NCBI GenBank assembly: GCA_963674685.2
Contig: CAXXWT010000007.1
Location: forward strand, 1 to 64,000
DNA length: 64,000 nt
From: G963674685 sp963674685
Lineage (GTDB): Bacteria; Lernaellota; Lernaellaia; JACKCT01
Reading direction: 5' to 3'
Part shown: positions 35,776 to 45,231 of the stretch, in pieces
How the letters are laid out: each line of letters opens with the position of its first letter
Numbering within the stretch: the stretch's first letter is position 1
Program-made: the position numbers and the translations under genes
Notes under the pieces: generated by a model
The model's database searches: none
What the model was told of the DNA's origin: nothing
What the model saw: only the letters and a program-made list of their open reading frames with translations

Positions 35776-36825
35776 GTGCCTGACATCTCTGTCATCCTGC
35801 CGGTGTACAACGCCGAGCGCTTCGTCGGCGAAGCGGTGACGAGCATCCTCCGGCAGACGTGCGCCGACTTCGAACTGATCTGCATCGACGACGGCAGCAC
35901 CGACGGAAGCGGGAGCGTGCTCGCCGCCTTTGCCGACGATTCGCGGGTGACGGTCGTCACGCAGGAGAACCGCGGCCTGGTCGCGACGTTGAACCGGGCG
36001 CTCGGCCTGGCCGCCGGCAGGTACATCGCGCGCATGGACGCCGACGACGTCGCCGACGAAAGGCGGTTGGAAAAGCAGGTCCGCTTTCTGGCCGCTCGCC
36101 CGGATGTCGGCGTGGTCGGAACGTGCGCCTGGACGATCGACGAAAGCGGCAATCGACGGGGATTCTTCCCGGTGCCGCTCGGCCGGCGGGCGACCTGCCG
36201 TAAGCTGGCGGTCGGCAGCCCGTTCATCCACCCGAGCGTGATGGCGCGTAGCGAGGTCTTCGAGAGGCTCGGCGGGTATCCGGATGTCCGACACGCCGAA
36301 GATTACGCACTGTGGACCGCCGCCTCCGCCTTCGGCATGGCCAACTTCCCCGAGCCGTTGCTGCTCTATCGCCATCACGGAAAAAGCGTGTCGCGGGAAA
36401 ACGCAGGGACGCAGTCGATCAACCACCGTCGGGTCCGCGCCGCTCATTGGGCGAGGCGGCCACCCGAGCCCGATGCGCCGCGGGCGTGGTCCGTCGACGT
36501 CGCGGCCTTGCTGGCCGAGGAGCGCGAGGCGGCGGGCGACGCCGACGTCGCGCCGTTTTTGCGCGATCTGTTTTACAACCGCGTGGCCGAAGCCAACCTC
36601 GCCTACTTTGCCGGCCGACCGGATATTGGGTTACGATGCCTCTTCGAGTTGCGACACTTCGCGGCGCACCTGGAGCCGGACATCGCGTCGCCCAAAGCCG
36701 TGTGGCCGGTCGTCTACCGCACGGCGCGCCTGACCGGTTTTCGGGCGGCGTGGCGTTTGTTTCGGACGGCGGCCGCGCCCTTTTTTCGGCGCACGGCCAA
36801 ACGCAACCCGCTGTTTTCCTGGTGA
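35776..36825 (+). CDS. GT2-family glycosyltransferase (GC-rich)
   Basis: 349 residues. ISVILPVYNAERFVGEAVTSIL, CIDDGSTDGSG, ARMDADDVADERRLEKQV (DxD-like MDADD), and HAEDYALWTAAS acceptor motif. GTG start at 35776 (the upstream ATG frame ends at once). Strongly GC-rich and unlike the preceding AT-rich block, with codon use like the host. Ends 15 bases before the GT39-like gene. Confidence 0.88.
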   Translation: MPDISVILPVYNAERFVGEAVTSILRQTCADFELICIDDGSTDGSGSVLAAFADDSRVTVVTQENRGLVATLNRALGLAAGRYIARMDADDVADERRLEKQVRFLAARPDVGVVGTCAWTIDESGNRRGFFPVPLGRRATCRKLAVGSPFIHPSVMARSEVFERLGGYPDVRHAEDYALWTAASAFGMANFPEPLLLYRHHGKSVSRENAGTQSINHRRVRAAHWARRPPEPDAPRAWSVDVAALLAEEREAAGDADVAPFLRDLFYNRVAEANLAYFAGRPDIGLRCLFELRHFAAHLEPDIASPKAVWPVVYRTARLTGFRAAWRLFRTAAAPFFRRTAKRNPLFSW

Positions 36826-36840
36826 GGATTTCACGAACTC

Positions 36841-38640
36841 ATGACGGCCAGCGAAGAGATGACCAAAAAACCGATCGCGAGTGAGTGCGCGCCGGAGACG
36901 GCCGCCCGCCGAGTCGGCGGCGTGTCCCTTGGGCCCGAGTTCTGGGCGGCCGTCGCCTTAACCGTGCTGGCGGCGCTGCTGTTTGTCGGCTTCTTCGCCG
37001 GTTTTTCGTCCCCCGACGCGATGAAGTACGCCGATGTGGCGCGCAACTTCGTCGACGGCCGCGGCATGGTGTCCAACCTGGTCAATCCGCTGGGCATCAT
37101 TCAAACGAAATACGACGAGCGATTGCCGGCCGCGCAAATCCGCCAACCGTACCGGCGGTACTGGGGTTTTCCGCTGGCGATCGCCGGCGCCTTCGCGTTG
37201 TTCGAGAAGAGCGAAACCGTCGTGGCGCTCGTGACGATGTTCTTCTGGGTCGTCGCCGGGACGCTGGTATTTCATCTGGGGCGGCGGCTTTTTTCGCTGC
37301 GGGCGGGGATGCTCGCCACCGCGATCTATGCGTTCAGCGGCACGTGGGCGGCGTACGCCATCGATGGGATGTCCGAGTCGTTCTGCCTGGCGTTGTTGCT
37401 CGGCGCGGCGGCGCTCGTTCTGGCCGAACGGCGCGTCTGGCCGGCCTTGTTGGCCGGGGTGCTCGGCGGACTCTCGCTTTTTGTGCGGCAACCCATGCTG
37501 TTCGTCACCCCGATTGCGTTGGCCGGATTCGTGCTGTTGCGCAAAAGCCGCCGGGCGTCCACGGCGGTCTTGCTGCTCGTCGGATTCGTCGGCTTCTACA
37601 CCGCGCGCGGTTGGCTGGATGAAAACGTTTTTTTCGTCACGCCGCCTTTCGAGGCCATGCGCATCGCGAGCGAGACGCCAGCCGTCGCTTCGTCCGACGC
37701 GCCGGACAAACCGGCGCCGCTTTTCGCGGTGGCGAAGCTGACCCGGATTTTCGGTTCCGGTTTGTTCGTGTTTTCGGCCGAGTTCCCGGGCCACGCGATG
37801 GAACGTTCGGTGGATGTGCCCGCCTACACCGAAGAGCGCGTCCGCGAAAGCCTGCGTTTGAAGGCGCCGCACAACCTTTCGCTGCTGTGGCGCGCGGCGC
37901 TGTTGAAGCTGGGCAATCCGCTGCTGGTCGGTTTTTTCGTTGTTGCCGTGATCGTGCTCCGGCGCGATCGAACGACGTCGATCCTGGGCGCGACGATTCT
38001 GGCGCTGGTAGCCGCGACGGGCGCGGTCGGCCTGCTGCTGTTTATCATGCCGCGCTACTTTCATCTGTATTTGCCGCTCATCTTTCTGGTGGTCGCCGGC
38101 GGATTCGACCGCTGGCTGGCGCGATGGGATGAAAGACGCGTCGCGGTTCGCCGAATGCTGACGGCGGCGATCGTCCTTGCGCTGGCCTACCCGTGGATCT
38201 TCGTTTCCGCTTTTTCGTTTCTGCCACAGTTGGGGATGCCGCCGTTGACGCAAGTCGGACAATGCCGGCAAGCGCGGGAGATCGGACGGTTTGTCGCGGC
38301 CAACACGGAGCCGAACGCAATCGTCTTCTCCGACGTTGCCTGGATTACGGCATGGCACGGCAACCGCCCGAGCATCTGGCTGCCGCTGGACCCGTCCGCC
38401 GTGGAACGCGTCGCCCGCTGGGTGGAGGCCGATCGCCTGTTCCTGTCGCTGGAGGATCCGCAAGGTTTCGGCATCTGGAGTCAGTGGCTGCAGGATTACC
38501 GGGAGAAGAAGCCGAATCTGCCGCTGGGCGACTGGCGTCTGGAAGCGGGACGGCAGGGCGTGAACCGGCCGATGTTCCTTTTCGCCCGGCCCACATCGTC
38601 AAGCACCCAAACAATTGAGAAAGTTGATGATGAGCAATAA
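36841..38640 (+). CDS. GT39-like membrane glycosyltransferase
   Basis: 599 residues with about 11 membrane helices. GT-C topology: first loop FSSPDAMKYADVARNFVDGRGMVSN carries the acidic residues expected for lipid-phosphate-sugar transferases (PMT/ArnT). Large C-terminal soluble region includes IVFSDVAWITAWHGNRPSIWLPLD. GC-rich. Overlaps the next gene by 14 bases. A related topology is found in the protein at 17.9 kb. Confidence 0.78.
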   Translation: MTASEEMTKKPIASECAPETAARRVGGVSLGPEFWAAVALTVLAALLFVGFFAGFSSPDAMKYADVARNFVDGRGMVSNLVNPLGIIQTKYDERLPAAQIRQPYRRYWGFPLAIAGAFALFEKSETVVALVTMFFWVVAGTLVFHLGRRLFSLRAGMLATAIYAFSGTWAAYAIDGMSESFCLALLLGAAALVLAERRVWPALLAGVLGGLSLFVRQPMLFVTPIALAGFVLLRKSRRASTAVLLLVGFVGFYTARGWLDENVFFVTPPFEAMRIASETPAVASSDAPDKPAPLFAVAKLTRIFGSGLFVFSAEFPGHAMERSVDVPAYTEERVRESLRLKAPHNLSLLWRAALLKLGNPLLVGFFVVAVIVLRRDRTTSILGATILALVAATGAVGLLLFIMPRYFHLYLPLIFLVVAGGFDRWLARWDERRVAVRRMLTAAIVLALAYPWIFVSAFSFLPQLGMPPLTQVGQCRQAREIGRFVAANTEPNAIVFSDVAWITAWHGNRPSIWLPLDPSAVERVARWVEADRLFLSLEDPQGFGIWSQWLQDYREKKPNLPLGDWRLEAGRQGVNRPMFLFARPTSSSTQTIEKVDDEQ

Positions 38641-39808
38641 TCGCAATGTGGTTCACATACTGCTTCGCGAAGCTGCACGCGAATCAGCGATTCAACGAGT
38701 GGTTCGCTCCTTGGCCCATGAAGGATACTCGGTAACCTTGCTGGTATTGCCGGAAGGTCCCGTACCGGATGTCTCAGACACGCCGAATTTGCATATTGAA
38801 CAAGTTCGGCTTGTGAGCAGAAGACGAGCCGGGCAGTCAATATTTTCTCGATTGATCCAATTCATGGAATTTTGTTTCCGTGCTTTGAAACGCATAAGGC
38901 AGTTACGCCCTAAACTCGTACATTGTTATGACGTTCAACCATTGCCACTTGGTTTTTTGGCAAAGCTTTTTACTCGAACTTTGGTTGTGTATGATAGTCG
39001 TCATATTTGGTCGACCATTGGAAAAAATCGTATTATTATATTTGGACACTGGTTGGTGGAACGGCTGCTTCTTCCTTTCTGCGATGCCACAATAGTTAAT
39101 AATGACGCGGCTTCAGCCTATTATAAAAAACGTTTTGGTCATGTCACTGATCTCGTTTTGTGGTATGGACCAGAGCCGGTTCATCCTGACATGAAACTCG
39201 ACATTCTCTCACTAATTCCCGACAAGGAAATTGCGGATCGATGCCGGCGCGAAAAAGCCGGAAAAATTCTGCACATAGGGTATTTACGCGCGGAACGAGG
39301 CATAGTCCAACTTATCGACAGTATGGAATTTATCAATAACAGTGTATTGATATTTCTTGGTCCGGATATTTCCGGCCGTCGTGAATTTGAACGACTTGCG
39401 GGACAAAAGCAGTGGGCGGATCGAATTCTCTTTCTGGATGCAGTTCCTTGGAGTCTGGTGACCAGATATGCCGCTAGCTGTGACGTTGGCGCCATGCCCC
39501 TGCAAAATAAAAATGTACACCTGTACCTGAACAGCCCCAACAAATTATTCGAGTGCTTGATGGCCGGGATTCCCGTAGTCGTCAGCGACTTTCCCGTCAT
39601 GGGAAAACTTGTGCGCGACTATGACGTCGGTGAGGTGGTCGACGAAACCGATCCGCGGGAAATCGCCGCGGGGATCAGGCGGTTGCTGGACGATCCGGAC
39701 CGCATGGACGCGGTTCGCCGCAATATTCCGCGCTTCCAGGCGGAGTTTTCATGGCAACGTCAATCGCAGGCGCTTTTGAACTTGTACCAGCGGTTATTTG
39801 AGCGTTAG
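38627..39808 (+). CDS. GT4-family glycosyltransferase with composite base composition
   Basis: 393 residues, GT-B fold: VVHILLREAARESAIQRVVRSLAHEGYSV, CDATIVNNDAASAYY, ILHIGYLRAERGIVQLIDSM, and NSPNKLFECLMAGIPVVVSDFPVMGKLVRDYDVGEVVD, the donor-binding E-x7-E-like region of GT4. The first three quarters are AT-rich with host-atypical codons; from about 39580 onwards it becomes GC-rich and host-like. This looks like a recombination joint inside the gene. ATG at 38627 chosen (preceded by GAGAAAG); an in-frame TTG lies 12 bases upstream. Confidence 0.85.
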   Translation: MMSNNRNVVHILLREAARESAIQRVVRSLAHEGYSVTLLVLPEGPVPDVSDTPNLHIEQVRLVSRRRAGQSIFSRLIQFMEFCFRALKRIRQLRPKLVHCYDVQPLPLGFLAKLFTRTLVVYDSRHIWSTIGKNRIIIFGHWLVERLLLPFCDATIVNNDAASAYYKKRFGHVTDLVLWYGPEPVHPDMKLDILSLIPDKEIADRCRREKAGKILHIGYLRAERGIVQLIDSMEFINNSVLIFLGPDISGRREFERLAGQKQWADRILFLDAVPWSLVTRYAASCDVGAMPLQNKNVHLYLNSPNKLFECLMAGIPVVVSDFPVMGKLVRDYDVGEVVDETDPREIAAGIRRLLDDPDRMDAVRRNIPRFQAEFSWQRQSQALLNLYQRLFER

Positions 39809-39912
39809 TCGGCCCCTTTCGGCGACGCCTCTTGTTGTTGGCGTGGTGAAGGATTTCGCGTTTTTCCCGTATCCCCTTCTGCTTCGGTTCCAATGCGAAG
39901 CTTCGCGCAGGC

Positions 39913-40163
39913 GATGACCTGGGCGTCGATCCCGATCCGCATGTGATCGAGGTCGCGCGCGTGGCAAAAAAAGCATTTGCATTTTCGAACACGCGCAAAA
40001 TCTCACCGGCCTTGCCGCCCGGTGGGTGCGCCTGACCGAACGCCGCCATTTCGCCGAATACCTGCGCTTCGACCTGCCCGTCTATATGAAATCCCTGGAT
40101 CTCGCGCACGAAAAACACGAGATTGTCAGCCGAATGTTTAAGTTGGAGGTGTTTGGAAAGTGA
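39913..40163 (+). pseudogene. Frameshifted gene remnant
   Basis: One frame reads DDLGVDPDPHVIEVARVAKKA and, after a run of seven A near 39963-39969, another continues FEHAQNLTGLAARWVRLTERRHFAEYLRFDLPVYM to a C-terminal EVFGK. Composition is coding-like and host-like. No family recognised. Probably the 3' end of a gene truncated at the island edge. 39810-39912 and 40164-40344 hold no gene apart from the palindrome. Confidence 0.4.
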
Positions 40164-40201
40164 ATTTATCCGCGAGTCTACGCTTGGTCACTAACAGAGC
40201 C

Positions 40202-40223
40202 TTAGTAAAGGATCCTTTACTAA
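40202..40223. promoter_or_regulatory. Perfect 22-bp palindrome (candidate operator)
   Basis: Perfect two-fold symmetric sequence centred between 40212 and 40213, half-site TCCTTTACTAA. A second half-site TCCTTTACTA occurs at 40244-40253 followed at once by a truncated TTTACTAAG. It lies about 120-140 bases upstream of the small gene at 40345, so it may be its operator. A hairpin is equally possible. Surrounding DNA is AT-rich and appears foreign. Confidence 0.5.
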
Positions 40224-40344
40224 CGCTTATTCAAAGTAAAAGTTCCTTTACTATTTACTAAGAATGAAACAATTGCTTTACATTCGTCATTGCTGAGGTG
40301 AAAATAGTACCTACCATTAGCACTCGAAATTGGAGTAAGAAAAA

Positions 40345-40779
40345 ATGGGTGATGACACTAAATTAAAAAGTGGCGCGCCTTCTTTCGCTGATATTCAAAA
40401 TTCCTTTCAAAACCAGATGAATCGAGCGGTTCAAGCCATGGATGTGGATTTCTCGCCTCTGACAAACCTGATACAAAGGTGGGATGAGAGAGAAGAAGAG
40501 AAGCTTCAGTTGCTTAAAGACAAGCAAGCTGTTTATATTTTCGTCGATCAAAGCAAAAATATTACTAATGTTGAAGTGAAAATTCCCGAAGAAGTTGCGG
40601 AACAAATTCTTGTCACACTTCAAGAGCTTCTTAAAGAACGCGGGGTTCCACAGGCAGAAAGAAATGGAATTATTGATTCCCTGAAAAACTTGTTTGTTAT
40701 TTCTGGTGGAATCGTTTCGATAAGTGATCTCCTCCTCAAAATCACTGATGCAATACTCACGATCAAAGGTTTGAAATAA
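40345..40779 (+). CDS. Small AT-rich orphan protein
   Basis: 144 residues, no family recognised. Mainly helical: N-terminal Gln/Asn-rich (FADIQNSFQNQMNRAVQAMDVDF), a Glu/Lys-rich helix (RWDEREEEKLQLLKDKQ), a strand (AVYIFVDQSKNITNVEVKIPEE), then a helix with C-terminal hydrophobic IVSISDLLLKITDAILTIKG. GGAG upstream of ATG. Base composition is clearly lower in GC than the flanks. Together with the palindrome and the inverted-repeat element behind it, this is a compact acquired unit; a toxin/antitoxin or phage-related role is speculation. Confidence 0.6.
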   Translation: MGDDTKLKSGAPSFADIQNSFQNQMNRAVQAMDVDFSPLTNLIQRWDEREEEKLQLLKDKQAVYIFVDQSKNITNVEVKIPEEVAEQILVTLQELLKERGVPQAERNGIIDSLKNLFVISGGIVSISDLLLKITDAILTIKGLK

Positions 40780-40811
40780 AACAACCAATCCCTTTTTGGA
40801 AGCAAATCAAA

Positions 40812-41036
40812 TCCCGTCAGGGATGCCGGTTAATAGCGAAGGGCTTTAGCCCTGGAAATGGAGATTGATTCATTTCAAACAAACCCCTGACAAGGGGTGT
40901 AGGTTATTTTGCATAAATAATACGCACTCGATTTCCGATTGAACCTTCACCCCTATCCAGGGGTTTCGGCGGATATGGGAAACCGAATTTCTTCCAGGGT
41001 TGCACCCTTCGCTACTGACCTGCGCCCTATCAGGGC
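40812..41036. repeat. Nested inverted-repeat element (REPIN/MITE-like)
   Basis: A 225-base gene-free stretch made of two nested inverted-repeat pairs. Outer arms (40812-40857 and 40992-41036) are imperfect inverted copies around TAGCGAAGGGCTTTAGCC and CCCTTCGCTACTGACC. Inner arms 40881-40905 and 40942-40966 both contain AAACCCCT...AGGGG and its inverted match AACCTTCACCCC...AGGGGTTT. The whole could fold into one long hairpin. Such elements are typically spread by RAYT or IS200-type transposases. Confidence 0.6.
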
Positions 41037-41075
41037 TCAATAAGGTTAATACCTTTTATATTCGGCAGCCTTTCC

Positions 41076-44000
41076 CTAGCAGCCGCAGCAGCCGTCGTCG
41101 TCGTCGTCATCATCGTCGCCGTCGCCGGTGGCGTCGTCGTCATCGCTTTCGGTGTCGTCATCGTCGTCCAGGTCGTCATCCTCTACGGGTGCGTCGGTCG
41201 GTTCGACGAAGGGGCTCGCGTGGCCCAGATAGCCGTTTTCATCCTCGGCGCGCATTGAAAACGCCGTCGCGTCCGGCGCGGTTACGGTAAAGCGCAGTTC
41301 GTGGCCGCCGTAAATCGGCGTGGGCGTATCCAGCTCCGTGGCGTCAGTGAAGCTCTTTTCGCCGGTATCCGTCACGTAGCGAAGATCGTATTTGGCCGCA
41401 TAGCCGCACATCCAGTCGTCGCCCGGCGCGGTCACCACGATCTCGAATTTGTCCGGATCGTCGGTGAAGTACACGCGCAGATCGCCCGGCACGGCGGGAG
41501 GCAGCGTGTCCTGGCCGAGCAGGCCGGTGTTGCGCTCGTCGTGATGGAACGACCACCACTCGGCGTTGAGGCCCGAAGCCCTGCAGGCCTGTCCCTTGGC
41601 TTCCCAGGCGAAAAGCCAGCCTTCGTGCGTGTGGGCTACGACTTCGAACTTGCCGTCGTTGTCGATGTCGCCCACCGCAGGGGAGCCCAGATGCGCGTGC
41701 TGCGTGTATTTCGGCCAGCCGTCCGGCGCGGCGCCGTATTGATTCCAGGCGTAGAGGATGTATCCCATGGATCCGGCGATGAGTTCCTGCAGCGTGTCGC
41801 CGTCCAGGTCGGCGATAATCGGATTATGCAAAAACTGAATATCGTCCACGCGCTTGCGGAAACTCTCGCCCATCCACTCACCCAGCGGCCAGCCCAGAAC
41901 GTTGAACGTCAGCGGCCAGAAATATCCGTCGGTCTTGTTGAGAAGGCCGGCGGTCGGCGTGAAGTACCAGGGATCGCCGCCTTCTTCCATGGCGCCCCAA
42001 AGCCCCGCCGATGAATCGGTGAGATTGAAGGTGCTCCAAAGCATCTGCGTGACCGTGCGATTGTTCGAATAGCGCACGACGATGGGCAGGAAGAAGAAGG
42101 TGCCCGTTCCGATGTACGTGATATCGTCGCCCACGTATATCGCCGGGGAAGACGAGGTTCCCACGGTCAGGGGCGGAATGGGCATGGCGTCGCCCAGAGG
42201 CGCGGGCGTGGCGACGGGCCAGCCGGGAAGAAACGGTCCGCCGGCGTGCTCCGTACCGTCGTGGAAAACGGCGTACAGCCGCGACATGGCGAAAAGCTCT
42301 CCTTCGCAGACTTCCGTGGTGCCGATGACCACCGCGGGATATTCGGAAATGTCCGGATCCTCGTTATCCGGATCGAGGATCGCCGCGGCGGGAGACGCGA
42401 TGACCTGCGCCGGTGTGAAACGATCGCAAACCAGACCTTCGGGAACCTGCTCCTCATTGGATTGCAAAAGAACCGGCCATCCCGGCACCCTGTCCGCCAC
42501 GCCGTCCTGATCCTCGTCGAAGGGTTTCCAGGCGTAAAGTTTTTGATCATAGCCCCCGACGATGATGTCCAGGGCGCCGTCGCCGTCGAGATCGGCCATG
42601 GTCGGCGCGCTCATGAAGCCGTTGCCGTGGCCGTATTCGTAAGAGGTGACGCCCGGGCCGCTCGGCCTGGGATCGGATTCCACGGGAAATCCCGGCAGAA
42701 AAGGTCCGCCCTCGTGGTCGTTGCCGTCGGGCCAGATGGCGTACACGCGGCCGCCGATGGTGGCGGTCACGATGCACGGAACGCCGTCGCCGAAAAGATC
42801 CGCCACCATGGGCGATCCGATGTGCCCGTCCTCGTATAAAGCCGGGGGATCAATGTTCACGGGAAAACCCGGCGCCATGGCGAATTCGCCGGTTTCGGCG
42901 TCGCGTTTATAGACTTCGATAGTCGCGTTGGACGTGGCCAGAACGATCTCCAGCGCGCCGTCCGGGTCGCCGTCCAGATCGTACAGGACCGGGCTGCCTT
43001 CGCCGGATCGGCCCAGGTACATGGGGAATCCCGGCGCCAGGCCGGTTTTTTCATCGTTGTCTATATCGACAGCGATGGCCTTGCGCGCTTCGCCCAGAAC
43101 CGTCGAGCCGTCGCCGGCTTCGTACGTAGCCTGCACGCGGATCGAAAGCATTTTGTCCCAGGGCGTTTGCGCGGGAAGTTTCAGGGCTTCGAGATCGATG
43201 TTGGAAGCCACGTCGATTGTGGCGATCAGCCCGTCGATGTCCGTACCCGAACCCGAGCCCACGGTGATGTACTGGTCGTCATCGGGCTCGCCGCCCATGG
43301 CGATCTGCACCACGTACTCGAAATCGCGGCCCCGGGCGCTGATCTGCCCTTCGATGTCGAGGGCAGGCTGCTTGTCGGGATTGAGGTTCGTCCACCACAG
43401 CGGAGAGGTGATGCGCACCGCGGGCGGGATTTTTTCGATAACGTTCAATGATGGAACGCCGAGGCTCATCAGGGCTTTTTCCGCGTTGACGCGCCCGTAA
43501 CCCCAGTGCAGATCCCATCCTTCTTTACATCCGCCGGGGGTCACGGTCAGGCAGTGATCCTTGATGTCGTCCACGGTCATATTCATGATCTGCCGCACTT
43601 CGGCGGCGCTGATGTCGATGCCCCGCTCCAATGCGTAGGAGAAAATGAGTCCCGCCAGTCCGCCGCCGAGGCCCACGGATTCGCTGGTGCATGCGCCGGT
43701 GGACACGGCGTGGTCGATGCGCGCGCCGTAGTTCGTGCAATAACTTTCGATAAAGCCGACGGCTTCCAGGGTGAGCAGATCGCCGATGGGGGCGGGGGGT
43801 ATGGGCATCACGCCCTTGACGTCGATCACGTCTTCGCCCGCCGCCGGGTAGAGGTGTTGAAAACCCATGGTGTCGCCGGAAGCGGCCACGGTGATGACGT
43901 CGTTTTCAAAGGCGTCGATAAAACTCTGCATGGCGTTGTCGGAATAATCCAAACCGCCCAGGGCCACCATCATGACCTTCGCGCCCATGTCCACGGCATA

Positions 44001-45065
44001 GTCCGCGGCGGCGGCCAGCGCGTCCAGGTCGGCGATGAGGCCGTCGGTCACGCGCACGCTCATGATCGAGCAATCCGGGCAGGCGCCGGGCTTGCTGCCC
44101 TTACCGTTGTCGGCCTGCGCCACGGCGGCCTGGCTGATCTGCCGCGAGTGGATGCCTTCCTCGAACTCGCGGACGCCGTAGGGCGTGTTGACGTCGCGGA
44201 AAAAATCCCAGCCGCTGACGTCGTCCACGAAACCGTTGCCGTCGCTGTCCACGCCGTCGGCGAAAGCGTCGATGAGATCCTGCGGGTCCACGTAGGCGCG
44301 GTCTTCGTGCTCGACGCGCGGGTCGTTCAGGTAATCGGAGCAGGAGATGCGCCCGTCGCCGTTGCAGTCATAGTCGCAGGGCGTTTCGCCGTCCTGGGGC
44401 TGGGGCAGTTCGCCGGTGTTGATGAAAAAGCGGTCGGCCAGTTCGGGGTCGTGAAAATCCGGCAGGCCGTTGTCCAGATCGGCGATCATGATTTCCGGGC
44501 GTCCCGTGTGGATTTTCCACGCGCCGGTGCAGTTGATGCCGGGTATGGTCTGCGGCTCGTTCGGATCGGTGCTTTCCGGATCCAGAGGATTGAATCCTAA
44601 AAGGACGTTGGAGTTGACGAAAACCGCCGTGAAGTTTTCCGGATCCCATTCCGGGCGCTCCAGGTCGTATGGCACGTTGGGAACGAACCAGTCGTATCCT
44701 TCCGGGAAATTGCCGTCGAAGGCGCCGCCGCCGACGTCCAGAAGGCCTGCGTCCACAACCACGCGATACGCCTTTCCGAAATCCAGATTCGCGCCGGGAT
44801 CGATGACCACCGTGTCGTCGGCGACGTCGGTTTCGGCAAGCGTCACGGTTGCGGCTAGCGCGACGCCGTCGGGATCTTCCAGATATACGTTATCCGCAAT
44901 CACCGTGGCGGGATCGAGGCCCGCGTCGAATATCAAGACGACATTCTCGCCGGGCTGCGTTTCAAAATCCGAAAGGTGCGGCGTCATGCCGACCAGGGAG
45001 TACGCCGCGGCCAGGCCGGGAAGAAGCAAAATTGCAAAAAAGATCATCGAGGCGGTTTTTTTCAT
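41076..45065 (-). CDS. Giant secreted subtilisin-like (S8) protein with FG-GAP repeats and Asp/Cys tail
   Basis: 1,329 residues. Signal peptide (MKKTASMIFFAILLLPGLAAA). Residues about 190-540 are a peptidase S8 fold with candidate catalytic Asp198 (ADLDNG), His306 (EGIHSRQIS, usual HGT) and Ser461 (ACTSES, usual GTSMA); the oxyanion Asn motif AAGN reads AASGD. So the triad is present but in a degenerate context. A Ca2+-binding/dockerin-like DYDCNGDGRISCSDY occurs near residue 231. The C-terminal half has FG-GAP/VCBS-type beta-propeller repeats (DLDGDPDGALEI, DLDGDGALDIIVGG, DLDGDTLQELIAGS, DIDNDGKFEVVAHT). The end is an Asp-rich tail terminating in GCCGC. Probably a surface or secreted protein; activity uncertain. 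Confidence 0.8.
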   Translation of the reverse strand: MKKTASMIFFAILLLPGLAAAYSLVGMTPHLSDFETQPGENVVLIFDAGLDPATVIADNVYLEDPDGVALAATVTLAETDVADDTVVIDPGANLDFGKAYRVVVDAGLLDVGGGAFDGNFPEGYDWFVPNVPYDLERPEWDPENFTAVFVNSNVLLGFNPLDPESTDPNEPQTIPGINCTGAWKIHTGRPEIMIADLDNGLPDFHDPELADRFFINTGELPQPQDGETPCDYDCNGDGRISCSDYLNDPRVEHEDRAYVDPQDLIDAFADGVDSDGNGFVDDVSGWDFFRDVNTPYGVREFEEGIHSRQISQAAVAQADNGKGSKPGACPDCSIMSVRVTDGLIADLDALAAAADYAVDMGAKVMMVALGGLDYSDNAMQSFIDAFENDVITVAASGDTMGFQHLYPAAGEDVIDVKGVMPIPPAPIGDLLTLEAVGFIESYCTNYGARIDHAVSTGACTSESVGLGGGLAGLIFSYALERGIDISAAEVRQIMNMTVDDIKDHCLTVTPGGCKEGWDLHWGYGRVNAEKALMSLGVPSLNVIEKIPPAVRITSPLWWTNLNPDKQPALDIEGQISARGRDFEYVVQIAMGGEPDDDQYITVGSGSGTDIDGLIATIDVASNIDLEALKLPAQTPWDKMLSIRVQATYEAGDGSTVLGEARKAIAVDIDNDEKTGLAPGFPMYLGRSGEGSPVLYDLDGDPDGALEIVLATSNATIEVYKRDAETGEFAMAPGFPVNIDPPALYEDGHIGSPMVADLFGDGVPCIVTATIGGRVYAIWPDGNDHEGGPFLPGFPVESDPRPSGPGVTSYEYGHGNGFMSAPTMADLDGDGALDIIVGGYDQKLYAWKPFDEDQDGVADRVPGWPVLLQSNEEQVPEGLVCDRFTPAQVIASPAAAILDPDNEDPDISEYPAVVIGTTEVCEGELFAMSRLYAVFHDGTEHAGGPFLPGWPVATPAPLGDAMPIPPLTVGTSSSPAIYVGDDITYIGTGTFFFLPIVVRYSNNRTVTQMLWSTFNLTDSSAGLWGAMEEGGDPWYFTPTAGLLNKTDGYFWPLTFNVLGWPLGEWMGESFRKRVDDIQFLHNPIIADLDGDTLQELIAGSMGYILYAWNQYGAAPDGWPKYTQHAHLGSPAVGDIDNDGKFEVVAHTHEGWLFAWEAKGQACRASGLNAEWWSFHHDERNTGLLGQDTLPPAVPGDLRVYFTDDPDKFEIVVTAPGDDWMCGYAAKYDLRYVTDTGEKSFTDATELDTPTPIYGGHELRFTVTAPDATAFSMRAEDENGYLGHASPFVEPTDAPVEDDDLDDDDDTESDDDDATGDGDDDDDDDDGCCGC

Positions 45066-45231
45066 TTTAAAAACTCCAGCCGGTATTTATAGGCGGCGTT
45101 ATCTTAGCGGATTATCGCAATCCGGCAAACGGGCCGGCGAAACAACGTATTACTTCAATTAACGTGTCTGAAGAATGGTTTTTAAGTTTGTGAACCAATT
45201 TTGAAAAAGCGCATGCGCGCATTCTTCTTGA

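Noticed and set aside
39675..40118. Minus-strand frame of 147 codons
   Set aside because: Shadow of the GC-rich 3' end of the GT4 gene and of the pseudogene frames on the plus strand.
40345..40779. Toxin-antitoxin gene call for the orphan
   Set aside because: No partner gene, no recognisable toxin or antitoxin motif.
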